From an uncultured Lachnospiraceae bacterium (GTDB lineage: Bacteria; Bacillota; Clostridia; Lachnospirales; Lachnospiraceae), in contig CAJTSL010000045.1 in NCBI GenBank assembly GCA_910578845.1, positions 1 to 31,203 on the forward strand: a stretch of DNA of 31,203 nt. The letters are read 5' to 3'. Shown here one piece after another: positions 24,052 to 31,203 of the stretch. Numbering within the stretch: position 1 is the first letter of the stretch; each line of letters begins with the position of its first letter. The notes beneath the pieces are model-generated. The model saw only the letters and a list, made by a program, of their open reading frames with translations, was not told where the DNA came from and did no database searches. The position numbers and the translations under genes are program-made.

Positions 24052-24960
24052 TTAATAATTGACCCATTTCTTCTGCCCATACCACTGGATCAGCGTGATG
24101 ATCATGACGATGACGAACATTACTAACGCCATTGCGCTGGCAAGGCTGGTGTCATATTTCATGAACGCAGTACGTACGATATTGACGCTCATAACCGTTG
24201 TAGCCTGCCCCGGGCCGCCTTCTGTTAACGCCTGGATAATGGTAAAGTTTTGTAAAGAACCGATGATGGAACTGATTAATAAGAAAAATGTCGTCGGAGA
24301 AACCATTGGGAACACCACATGACGAATGCGCTCCCATTTCGAAGCCCCATCAATCTGTGCTGCCTCCAAAAGCTCACTGGGAACACCCTGTAAAGCGCCC
24401 AGATAGACAACCATATTAAGGCCAAGCCCCTTCCAGACTGCTATCACTGCCGTTGTAGGAAGCGCCAGCTTCAAATCCTGTAAAAGGAGGGGCGGCTCAA
24501 ATCCCATTGACTGTAACTGCTGGATAACCGGGCTGTTGCTGCCAAGCAAAACCTTGAAGATGACGGCAACGGCTACGATATTCGATACATAGGGCATAAA
24601 TACCGTCGCCCTAAGCGCATTCTTAGCATAAACGCCTTTATTCAGGATTACCGCAAGCGCAAAGCCAAGGATCATGATGAGCGGCACATATACAAGCGCA
24701 TAGCCGAAAGTCCTCCAAAGGGAGTCTAAAATCTCTTTATTGGTGAATATTTTCACAAAGTTCTTTAACCCGACAAATTTCAGGTTTTCCAATTTGGTAA
24801 TATACTTAATATTTAAGAATGACATTCCAATTGCCATCAGAAAAGGAATCCCGGTAAAAAGCGTGAAAAAGACCAAATAGGGTGCGATAAAGAAAAACCC
24901 TGCTCTGTTTTCCTTTTTCTGTGCGATAGAAGTTTTGATTTTCACTTTATTCTTCTGCAT
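24052..24960 (-). CDS. Sugar ABC transporter permease, MalF/UgpA/CUT1 type
   Basis: Importer permease of 302 residues with six membrane helices. The N-terminal tail is basic (KVKIKTSIAQKKENR) before helix 1 (about 22-44), and the EAA motif LEAAQIDGASKWERIRHVVFPM is intact. It pairs with the MalG-like permease encoded next and with the lipoprotein encoded before it. A 130-nt gap containing a stable hairpin separates it from the binding-protein gene, so it is probably transcribed at a lower level. GGAGG lies 4 nt before ATG 24960. Confidence 0.92.
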   Translation of the reverse strand: MQKNKVKIKTSIAQKKENRAGFFFIAPYLVFFTLFTGIPFLMAIGMSFLNIKYITKLENLKFVGLKNFVKIFTNKEILDSLWRTFGYALVYVPLIMILGFALAVILNKGVYAKNALRATVFMPYVSNIVAVAVIFKVLLGSNSPVIQQLQSMGFEPPLLLQDLKLALPTTAVIAVWKGLGLNMVVYLGALQGVPSELLEAAQIDGASKWERIRHVVFPMVSPTTFFLLISSIIGSLQNFTIIQALTEGGPGQATTVMSVNIVRTAFMKYDTSLASAMALVMFVIVMIITLIQWYGQKKWVNY

Positions 24961-25012
24961 AGCTCCTCCATTTCCAGCCTGTAGGAACAGCCTTCATACG
25001 ATTTTTAGGTAC

Positions 25013-25046
25013 AAAAAGGAGCGCTGTAGGCATACAGCACTCCTTT
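25013..25046 (-). terminator. Intercistronic hairpin after the binding-protein gene (partial terminator)
   Basis: AAAGGAG (25015-25021) pairs with CTCCTTT (25040-25046), and GCTGTA (25023-25028) with TACAGC (25033-25038), with one mismatch and a 4-nt loop. On the minus strand it is followed by two further T residues (CTCCTTTTTG). It lies 44 nt after the binding-protein stop. Such hairpins often stop part of the transcripts and stabilise the upstream mRNA, giving excess binding protein over permease. Confidence 0.7.
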
Positions 25047-25090
25047 CATGCTTTTAAAAGCCATCTACAGACTTCATTATTCAATTATAA

Positions 25091-26551
25091 TTACTCTGCC
25101 TGAGCTTCTTTAATCGCTTCGTCCGCTCTTGACTTGATAGATGCCATCGTATCTTCAAGGCTCTTTGCGCCCTGGCCATACATCAAGCTCTCTTCTGTAA
25201 CAATCTGGTTGATTACCGTATCAGCCGTTCCGACAATTTTCTCGCTGATGTAATTTCTGTTCGGATCAAACCAGCCAGCCATAAACTCGTCTGCTGTGAT
25301 GCCGTCATGCTCGAACATCGGAACTAATGTCTCTTCGATATATGCACGTGCTTCTTCCTCCGTCAATGACTTCGCAGGGATACGTCCATAACCCAATGTG
25401 TATTTGTTCTCAGCAATACATCTGATCGCTTCAAAAGCCGCTTCCTTATTGGAGCTGGTAGCCGGTACTGCATAACAGCTATCGATTACCAGGGATGAAG
25501 GCTCACTTCCTTCCGGATAAGGCATAGGAAGGATTCCTGCCTGCCAATCACGAGGATATTTCTCTAATGTAGTCAATGTACTTGCAACCCATCCGCCACA
25601 TACATACAATCCGATATTGTCACCAATCATGAAGGAGTTGTATGGATATGTGCCGGAAGCTACTTCCACGCTGCTTGGCTGGATTTTTAAATCATTGCCC
25701 AGCGAGAAGAAGAACTCCATGCTCTCTGCAAATGCCGGATCGTCGAAGTTGGAAGTGCCATCCGCCTTATAAGGGTTAACACCGGACTGTGTCGCATACA
25801 TATAGCTATGTACCGCATCGTTTCCGATGAAGGAACCCCAAATGCCATTGTCCGGATCATTCAGTTTCTGTGCAGTCTCAACATATTTCTCCCATGTCCA
25901 TCCTTCTGCTTCCGGATAAGGAACGCCTGCATCATCGAATACTTTCTTATTATAATAGGTCAGCCAGATATCACGCTCTGCCGGAAGCGCATAAGTCTGT
26001 CCGTCAAACTTCACGGCAGCGCCGCTATAAACAGCTTCCATATCATAGCCTACATTTGCTGCAAGCTCATCCAATGGCTCAAGGACGCCTGCGTTATAGA
26101 ACTCTTCAAACTGGATTGGTGTTCTTGACACGATATCAATGTCATCGCCCGCCATCAGGCTGACAAGCACCTTATCAATCTCTCCCGCTGCCGCTGTCGG
26201 TGTGATGGAAAACTCTATGTTAATGCCAGTTTTTTCCTTGATCAAAGCTACCATCGCCTGTGTCTCTTCACCGCTTGCCGCATTGTCTGTAAGCGCCCAT
26301 TTCAGCGTCACGCCTTCATAAGGCTTGTCGTTTTCCGTTGTCTCCTGCTGTTCTGCGGGAGCTTCTTCTGCCGGCTTCTCTGCCTCTTGTTTCGTCTCTG
26401 TCTCTTGAGGTGCAGCCTCCTGTGTCGGCGCCTCCTGATTAGAAGCGCTGCTTCCTTGGTCATTGTTTCCGCATCCGGCAAGCATAGAAGCTGACATGCT
26501 TACAACTAATGCCGTTACAATTCCTTTTTTCATCAAACTCTTCATTCTCAT
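25091..26551 (-). CDS. Extracellular sugar-binding lipoprotein of the CUT1 importer
   Basis: Solute-binding lipoprotein of 486 residues (family 1). The signal peptide ends in a lipobox MLAGC with lipidated Cys27. A 50-residue Glu/Pro/Gln-rich linker follows, then the bilobal binding domain starting near YEGVTLKWALTD. The start MRMKSLMKKG is chosen because GGGAGA lies 7 nt upstream; an in-frame ATG 63 nt earlier lacks this site. It delivers the oligosaccharide to the two permeases encoded after it. It lies directly after the YesM-type kinase gene, with a 9-bp dyad in the 77-nt gap, and is a likely target of the YesN-type regulator. The ligand is presumably a fucose- and uronate-containing oligosaccharide. 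Confidence 0.9.
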   Translation of the reverse strand: MRMKSLMKKGIVTALVVSMSASMLAGCGNNDQGSSASNQEAPTQEAAPQETETKQEAEKPAEEAPAEQQETTENDKPYEGVTLKWALTDNAASGEETQAMVALIKEKTGINIEFSITPTAAAGEIDKVLVSLMAGDDIDIVSRTPIQFEEFYNAGVLEPLDELAANVGYDMEAVYSGAAVKFDGQTYALPAERDIWLTYYNKKVFDDAGVPYPEAEGWTWEKYVETAQKLNDPDNGIWGSFIGNDAVHSYMYATQSGVNPYKADGTSNFDDPAFAESMEFFFSLGNDLKIQPSSVEVASGTYPYNSFMIGDNIGLYVCGGWVASTLTTLEKYPRDWQAGILPMPYPEGSEPSSLVIDSCYAVPATSSNKEAAFEAIRCIAENKYTLGYGRIPAKSLTEEEARAYIEETLVPMFEHDGITADEFMAGWFDPNRNYISEKIVGTADTVINQIVTEESLMYGQGAKSLEDTMASIKSRADEAIKEAQAE

Positions 26552-26599
26552 AATGGTTTCTCCCTTCACCTTTGATGATTTTATTGTAACGGCTAATCT

Positions 26600-26628
26600 A
26601 TACAAAATATACAAGCTAAATTTTGTAT
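26600..26628. promoter_or_regulatory. 9-bp dyad upstream of the binding-protein gene
   Basis: ATACAAAAT (26600-26608) and ATTTTGTAT (26620-26628) are perfect inverted copies with an 11-bp spacer. They begin directly after the kinase stop codon and end about 50 bp before the binding-protein start codon. AT-rich and without a following U-tract in a useful place, it looks more like a protein-binding site than a terminator. No convincing -35/-10 pair could be fixed here. Confidence 0.4.
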
Positions 26629-28506
26629 TTATTGGTTTTTCTTGTGATTTTGTAAGTCATATTCTCCTTTTTCATCTAAATCTTCCTTAGTCAGTATAGG
26701 AATCTGCACTACAATAATGGTCCCTACGTTGTGGATACTGGAAATTTTTACAGGTTCCTCAATCCCGAAATACAATCTGATGCGCGCCGCAACATTATGA
26801 AGGCCAATGCCGGTGCTGCGCTGTAGATCCATTTGCCGCTCTTTCGTGACCTCTTCTCCTTCTTTTCCCTGTATCCTTCTTTGTATTTTCGCAAGCTGTT
26901 CTTTCGTAATGCCAATGCCATTATCAATGAGCTTCATCTCTAACTTGTCCCCGGCTTTCCTGATTTTGAGCCTGATTTTCATTTTCCTCTCTAAGCCATC
27001 CATTCCATGCAGGAATGAGTTTTCTATGATTGGCTGCAAAATGATCTTCAAAGTCATCAGTTGCCGGATCTCTTCGTTATCGACCCGCAGATCGAAGTCA
27101 AACGCATCCCCATACCGGTTCTTCTGAATCTGTGTATACGCCATTAGATGTTCTATCTCATGTTTCACGGGAATGATGATCTGTCCGCCGCTGGTCGAAA
27201 GCCTATACATCCTGCCAAGCATCGCCGCAAGCCTTCCGATATCCGGGTTCCCTGTCTCATTGGATTTCCAGACAATGTTCTCCAGCGTATTATATAAGAA
27301 ATGCGGATTAATCTGTGACACCAGCACTTCAAGCTCAAGCTCCTTCTTTCTACGCTCCGACTCTAATTTCTCTACGACATGCACATGGATGCTTCTCAGC
27401 ATGTTATTGTAATACCGCATCATATCCGCGATCTCATTACGCCCTGTCTCATTCACATAAGCATTCAAATTGCCCATCTGCACTTCGTGCATCGCCTGGT
27501 TCAGCTCATTCACCGGAGCCAGAAATCCCTGGTACATCCGCAACAATATCGTCACACAGCCAAGCAGGCACAGGATCAGTGCCACATAAATGCGCTGATA
27601 CAGAGCGCTCACTTCGCCTATAATATTATTCTGGGGGATGACTGCCACTGTCATCCATTTATTAAGGTCTGACTGTCGGACACAGATTTCAAAATTTCCC
27701 GTCCTTGTTTTCCATGTAAAGTCATCCCCTGGGCGATCCAGGATTTTTTCTTTAAGCGCTTCTTCCACATACCCGCGCTCCACACATTCCTGGTTGCTGG
27801 ATGAGATCAGGTTTCCCTCCTCATCCAATATATAGATTTCCCCTTTCGTCTCCACAACGCTTTCCTGATAAGCAGCGTATAAGTCTTCTTCCCGGATGCA
27901 GAAAATATGAGTGCATACATATGCTGATTTATAAACGGAATAAACCCGGCGTGAGCCAATGACCACCTTATCCTTGCGGACATCCCCATACGCATCCTGT
28001 ACCATGAAATTATCTTGCAGCGGATACCAGCAAAACCGCATCAAATGCTCGGGTTCATTAATGCCTAATGTAAGCAGCTTATCCACCACTTCCTGCCCGT
28101 CACAGTTCACATCCCCGAAGTTGAAAAGAACACCTTTAGCCGTCAGTATGGCGCTTATCTTCTGCCGCTTCTGCAAAATATCAGAAACATCAAAAAAATC
28201 GCGGTACATCTTCATGACGTCCGCCCTCTTTATCTGAAGCTGCTCTGGCGTATATGTCTTATATAGATAGTTTTCAAGCTGGCTGTCGAACACAAAGCTA
28301 TCTGAAATACTATAGACTTCCTGTACTAACATGTCCAGCCTATGTACCGCGCCCTCCACACTGCTCTGCACTAACTTTCTATATTCTATGCGCAAAGTTT
28401 CTTCCGTCTGGCGGAATAATACAGTGACTACCACCGAAACAACGGCAAGCACTACCGCAAACCCTGCCATTATCCTTTCTTTGATATTCCAGCGATTCCG
28501 TCTCAT
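26629..28506 (-). CDS. yesM: Sensor histidine kinase, YesM/LytS type
   Basis: Membrane kinase of 625 residues. Membrane segments at about 12-31 and 304-323 enclose a sensor region of about 270 residues of dCache/YesM type. A HAMP linker (about 325-375) and coiled coil follow, then the His_kinase motif VSQINPHFLYN (His402) and a HATPase with DNGIGI and GIGLHNVAARI. The start at 28506 (MRRNRWNIKE) has AAGGAG upstream. The longer open frame to 28689 overlaps the regulator gene and is not used. With the YesN-type regulator it forms the usual two-component system of Firmicute glycan loci, sensing extracellular sugar or the loaded binding protein. The symbol reflects family membership, not proven orthology. 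Confidence 0.88.
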   Translation of the reverse strand: MRRNRWNIKERIMAGFAVVLAVVSVVVTVLFRQTEETLRIEYRKLVQSSVEGAVHRLDMLVQEVYSISDSFVFDSQLENYLYKTYTPEQLQIKRADVMKMYRDFFDVSDILQKRQKISAILTAKGVLFNFGDVNCDGQEVVDKLLTLGINEPEHLMRFCWYPLQDNFMVQDAYGDVRKDKVVIGSRRVYSVYKSAYVCTHIFCIREEDLYAAYQESVVETKGEIYILDEEGNLISSSNQECVERGYVEEALKEKILDRPGDDFTWKTRTGNFEICVRQSDLNKWMTVAVIPQNNIIGEVSALYQRIYVALILCLLGCVTILLRMYQGFLAPVNELNQAMHEVQMGNLNAYVNETGRNEIADMMRYYNNMLRSIHVHVVEKLESERRKKELELEVLVSQINPHFLYNTLENIVWKSNETGNPDIGRLAAMLGRMYRLSTSGGQIIIPVKHEIEHLMAYTQIQKNRYGDAFDFDLRVDNEEIRQLMTLKIILQPIIENSFLHGMDGLERKMKIRLKIRKAGDKLEMKLIDNGIGITKEQLAKIQRRIQGKEGEEVTKERQMDLQRSTGIGLHNVAARIRLYFGIEEPVKISSIHNVGTIIVVQIPILTKEDLDEKGEYDLQNHKKNQ

Positions 28507-28573
28507 CCGGTATGCTCTCCTTATTGTCCAAATTTTTATATGGCTCGGTTGCCAGCACTTATATTGTCCTGAC

Positions 28574-30193
28574 CTACTTTTTGCTGCCTGCCACCTTACG
28601 GTACTCGTCAGGGCTGATCCCAAACTTCTTCTTAAACACCTTGATAAAATTCGACACGTCCGCCCATCCCAGTTCTTCCGTGATCTCATATACCTTCACT
28701 AACGGGTCTTCTAAAAGCTCCTTGCTCTTCTCAAGCCTTTTGTCCGTTACATAAGAGCTGAAATTACAGTCAAATTCATTTTTGAAGATCTTAGAAATAT
28801 AAGACGCGTTTTTGTGTACCTTCTCTGCAACATATTCCAATGAGATCAAATTGGACATATATTCCTCGTCCACAATGCGCTTCACCATCCTTGCCAGCTC
28901 CCCTGTCCTGGAAACACTTTCTTTCTGTGTCCAGCACTCTTGCATGAACAGCGCAAAGACACCTAGCAGGAAATCCATCTTGCCCTCTAGGGTATGCCTG
29001 TTAAACATATCCATATAATGGTAATTATGTTCATTCATCAGCTTCTCAGGATAGACATTGTACCGATAAATCTCTCTGGAGACCGTAAATAAGATTTCCA
29101 TACATATTCTGTTCACATAATGGATGTCCACATAGCCTTTTCCTTTTGCCGCCGCATCCCGGAACGAATCAAAAACACCTGAAAGCTCTTTTTCAAGCTG
29201 CTCTTTATCCTGATTAAGGATATATTTTAATATGTTCTTCTCATCAAACCCAATCCCGGAATAGTCAAAATCCGCGCCGAATTTTTCTTCTTTTATCTGC
29301 CTGTACCAGACAATCTTTTCATCAATATCTAACAATAGTGTCTGCCCGATACAATATTTCGTCTGTTCATAACACTGTGGGAACATCCGATAATCCTCGC
29401 AGGAACTGCTGATGGCGCAGCGCAGCGCAAGGCCGGTCTCATGCTCTATCTCATCTAACATCTCTAGGATATGGTTTCCTATGATTTCTTCCCCAGTCCC
29501 CTCTTCCATGCACAAGATGCCCGTAATCTGCTCCTCATAATTGCAAAGGAAAAAGCCGCTCATTTCATGATCCTGCACATATCTGTTCATCATCTTCACC
29601 ATCGACTGCTTCCTCTGGTAAAGCCAAGCCCTGTCATGTGCCATAGTGTCCTCATCCATAGCATCCTGCGTACAAAATTGCACGACACGGTAAGAGTCCG
29701 TATCCTTTTGGTAAAAATAGTCCTCCACATATTCCTCGCTATACCCATATCCCTTTAGCAGCGCATTTGACCCTCTGCTCTTTAGCTGTTCTTCCTTCTC
29801 CTTCCTCTGCTGTACCTCTTCATCTAACACATTCTTCATTTTCCTGAACAGTTGCTCAAATTCTTCTAACAGCGTAGGCTTCAGCAGATATTCTGCTACA
29901 TGGTTGCGTATCGCCATCTGCAAATACTCGAAATCATTATAGCCACTGAGAATGATAATCTTGATCTCCGGATATCTCTCATTCAAATATTGCATCAAGG
30001 CAACTCCGTCCATCTTCGGCATCCTAATATCGGAAAGCACCAAATCGGGCTTATCCTTCTCGATAAATGCCACTGCCTCTTCCCCGTTGCCACAGATCCC
30101 AACGATCTGGAATCCCCATTCTTCCCATGGATTACTATTGGCAATCCCCTGGGCAATTGCTTTTTCATCTTCCACGATCAATAGCTTATACAT
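28574..30193 (-). CDS. yesN: Response regulator, YesN type (receiver plus AraC HTH)
   Basis: Regulator of 539 residues. The receiver domain (about 2-120) has Glu8, Asp9, Glu10, phospho-acceptor Asp55 in LVLSDIRMPKMDG, and YLLKPT. A long middle region (about 130-420) of the YesN group follows. The C-terminal AraC-type double helix-turn-helix (about 430-535) contains YVAEKVHKNASYISKIFKNEF and WADVSNFIKVFKKKFGISPDEYR. AAGGAG precedes ATG 30193. It is first in the glycan operon, 67 nt ahead of its kinase, and likely activates the binding-protein and enzyme genes. A long structured leader and tandem repeats lie upstream (30318-30460). The symbol is a family label. Confidence 0.9.
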   Translation of the reverse strand: MYKLLIVEDEKAIAQGIANSNPWEEWGFQIVGICGNGEEAVAFIEKDKPDLVLSDIRMPKMDGVALMQYLNERYPEIKIIILSGYNDFEYLQMAIRNHVAEYLLKPTLLEEFEQLFRKMKNVLDEEVQQRKEKEEQLKSRGSNALLKGYGYSEEYVEDYFYQKDTDSYRVVQFCTQDAMDEDTMAHDRAWLYQRKQSMVKMMNRYVQDHEMSGFFLCNYEEQITGILCMEEGTGEEIIGNHILEMLDEIEHETGLALRCAISSSCEDYRMFPQCYEQTKYCIGQTLLLDIDEKIVWYRQIKEEKFGADFDYSGIGFDEKNILKYILNQDKEQLEKELSGVFDSFRDAAAKGKGYVDIHYVNRICMEILFTVSREIYRYNVYPEKLMNEHNYHYMDMFNRHTLEGKMDFLLGVFALFMQECWTQKESVSRTGELARMVKRIVDEEYMSNLISLEYVAEKVHKNASYISKIFKNEFDCNFSSYVTDKRLEKSKELLEDPLVKVYEITEELGWADVSNFIKVFKKKFGISPDEYRKVAGSKK

Positions 30194-30317
30194 ATACGCA
30201 TTCTCCTTGTCATAGATGCTTTTCCCAAATCTGCAACATTATTCCTATCATACTGGATGTAAAACAGGTGCTTATCCTATCCTAAATCCAGGAACAACTA
30301 CATTACGTGGCTTTAAC

Positions 30318-30352
30318 AAAAATTGCAGCGCAATTCTTAGATTGCAGGCTGC
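30318..30352 (-). terminator. Terminator-like hairpin in the yesN leader
   Basis: On the minus strand GCAGC (30348-30352) and GCAAT (30341-30345) pair with ATTGC (30330-30334) and GCTGC (30325-30329). This gives 10 bp with a 2-nt bulge and a 6-nt loop. AATTTTTG follows. If the extended -10 at 30366-30374 is the promoter, this lies in the leader as an attenuator; otherwise it ends the upstream ABC transcript. Confidence 0.6.
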
Positions 30353-30365
30353 CGATCCTGCGGCT

Positions 30366-30374
30366 ATTATAACA
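30366..30374 (-). promoter_or_regulatory. Extended -10 promoter candidate for the glycan operon
   Basis: TGTTATAAT on the minus strand is a perfect TATAAT with the TGn extension. No good -35 is seen 16-18 bp upstream, as expected for an extended -10 or an activator-dependent promoter. The leader to ATG 30193 would be about 165 nt. Confidence 0.45.
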
Positions 30375-30440
30375 TACGGTTATCATGAATGCATCCTTTT
30401 CAGGAATAAATAAATATCGGCTCATTGTTCAGAGAAGAAT

Positions 30441-30460
30441 TGTCAAGTATTGTCAAGTAT
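30441..30460. repeat. Perfect tandem decamer, possible activator site
   Basis: TGTCAAGTAT occurs twice head to tail (complement ATACTTGACA), a period of 10 bp or one helical turn. It lies about 70 bp upstream of the extended -10. AraC-type regulators commonly bind direct repeats, so autoregulation by the YesN protein is possible. Confidence 0.45.
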
Positions 30461-30590
30461 GTTCATATGGTTTTTCGCATTTGCATCGATGTGGGCATAA
30501 AAAAAGAAAATGTATCGCAACACAGTTTTCACTCCACTACGGCACACTTTCCCATATATAAAAAACAATTGCTGTATTCTACTACTATTT

Positions 30591-31203
30591 TTACCTTACT
30601 TGTGTCAGCACTCCCATATCCATCTCATACACCCTGTCACAGAGCAGGTTGATGTCCTCCCGGTTATGACTGATGATAAGGATTAGCTTTCCCTTCTCCT
30701 TCAGTCCAAGCAGAAGCTTTCGTATCTCCTCCACGCCATGATTGTCCAATCCATTCATGGGTTCGTCAAGAATAATCAGACTGGGATTCTCCATGATCGC
30801 CTGTGCGATACCCAGCCGCTGGCGCATCCCCAATGAGTATTTCCCTACCCATTTCTTATCATCCGGATTAAGGCCAACCATGGTGATACACTCCCTGATA
30901 CGCTCCTTTCCGACCACATTCCGGATGGAGGCAAGATATCTCAAATTGCGAAATCCGGATTCTCTGGGCAAAAAACCCGGTGTCTCGATAATGAATCCGG
31001 TATCCTCAATAAATTCCACGTCGCGCCCGACCTGTTTTTCTCCTACCCATATCTCGCCCTCCGTGACAGGCATAAACCCGCACAGACACTTGATCAGCAC
31101 CGTCTTCCCTGAACCGTTCCTGCCCACAATTCCATAAATCCCCTGCTTAGGTATCTCCAGATTGATATCCTTCAATATCATCTGATCGTCTATTGTCTTA
31201 GAG
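30591..31203 (-). CDS. ABC transporter ATP-binding protein (5' partial)
   Basis: ATPase domain truncated by the window edge. The frame stays open from ATG 31181 up to the edge, reading SKTIDDQ before MILKDINLEI. Family members have a few residues before this point, so the true start lies outside. Walker A GRNGSGKT, signature YSLGMRQRLGIAQAI, Walker B LIILDEPMNGLD and switch histidine IISHNRED are present. The protein is short, ending soon after the switch region, without the C-terminal extension of BcrA-type ATPases. Its permease is not visible and is presumably upstream, outside the window. The role is probably export, with substrate unknown. It is unlikely to serve the glycan importer, which would need an MsmX-type ATPase with a regulatory C-terminus. 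Confidence 0.85.
   Translation of the reverse strand, partial: SKTIDDQMILKDINLEIPKQGIYGIVGRNGSGKTVLIKCLCGFMPVTEGEIWVGEKQVGRDVEFIEDTGFIIETPGFLPRESGFRNLRYLASIRNVVGKERIRECITMVGLNPDDKKWVGKYSLGMRQRLGIAQAIMENPSLIILDEPMNGLDNHGVEEIRKLLLGLKEKGKLILIISHNREDINLLCDRVYEMDMGVLTQVR

Larger units (their letters stand above)
30194..30590. other. Intergenic region upstream of the glycan operon
   Basis: No gene is seen in these 397 bp. It contains a terminator-like hairpin (30318-30352), an extended -10 (30366-30374) and a perfect tandem decamer (30441-30460). Two oligo-T runs on the minus strand, near 30498-30504 and 30563-30568, lack convincing stems, so the end of the upstream ABC gene's transcript is not clear. 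Confidence 0.6.

Noticed and set aside
26552..26614. Longer start for the sugar-binding lipoprotein
   Set aside because: The extra 21 residues precede the signal peptide, and the GGGAGA site fits ATG 26551.
28507..28689. N-terminal extension of the YesM-type kinase
   Set aside because: These 61 codons overlap the regulator's coding end, encode no family sequence, and ATG 28506 has a good AAGGAG site.
30418..30460. Promoter using TTGACA within the tandem decamer
   Set aside because: No -10-like hexamer lies 16-18 bp downstream of either TTGACA copy.
1..31203. CRISPR arrays, tRNA or rRNA genes, insertion sequences, integrase sites
   Set aside because: No regularly spaced repeats, cloverleaf pattern, transposase or integrase motif was seen on either strand.

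Overview
The window reads like a chromosomal stretch of a gut Firmicute, most likely a Lachnospiraceae-type Clostridia. This is inferred from moderate GC, strong AGGAGG-type ribosome binding sites on most genes, lipobox proteins of Gram-positive type, a YesM/YesN-type two-component system beside a CUT1 sugar importer, and no outer-membrane (SusC/SusD) genes. No rRNA, tRNA, CRISPR array, insertion sequence or phage gene was seen.

Layout. (1) Positions 1-49 hold the first 16 codons of a leftward gene that runs off the edge, behind a promoter flanked by paired TetR-like operators. (2) Positions 155-5328, minus strand: a response regulator, a histidine kinase, an ABC ATPase and a large FtsX/MacB-type permease. 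This is a stress or peptide-responsive exporter module, with direct repeats in front of the ABC genes that look like the regulator's binding site. (3) Positions 5418-6248: a lipoprotein gene of unknown function with a near-consensus promoter and a clear terminator. (4) Positions 6357-10363, minus strand: a 1297-residue protein joining a PD-(D/E)xK (Mrr-like) nuclease domain, a NACHT NTPase and a long helical C-terminus. This is the architecture of bacterial NLR-like anti-phage proteins and is the most striking gene here. (5) Positions 10463-13547, plus strand, divergent from it: an Xre regulator, a small PLDc_N membrane protein, an ABC ATPase and an ABC-2 permease, tightly coupled. (6) Positions 13696-30193, all minus strand: a glycan-utilisation locus. 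(7) Positions 30591-31203: a 5'-truncated ABC ATPase.

The glycan locus, in transcription order, is YesN-type regulator, YesM-type sensor kinase, sugar-binding lipoprotein, two CUT1 permeases, GH29 alpha-L-fucosidase, OPA-like MFS transporter, PHP-domain phosphoesterase, GH112 galactosyl phosphorylase, heparinase II/III-type polysaccharide lyase and GH88 unsaturated uronyl hydrolase. None of the five enzymes has a visible signal peptide. The locus therefore appears to import oligosaccharides and dismantle them in the cytoplasm: fucose removal, phosphorolysis of a terminal beta-galactoside to galactose-1-phosphate, eliminative cleavage at a uronate, and hydrolysis of the resulting unsaturated residue. 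No single textbook glycan accounts for all these activities. A fucosylated, uronate-containing host or microbial glycan is the working inference.

Several regulatory structures were read directly: paired operators, direct repeats, a 10-bp dyad, a terminator-like hairpin in the yesN leader, and a hairpin between the binding-protein and permease genes that probably lowers permease expression relative to the binding protein.
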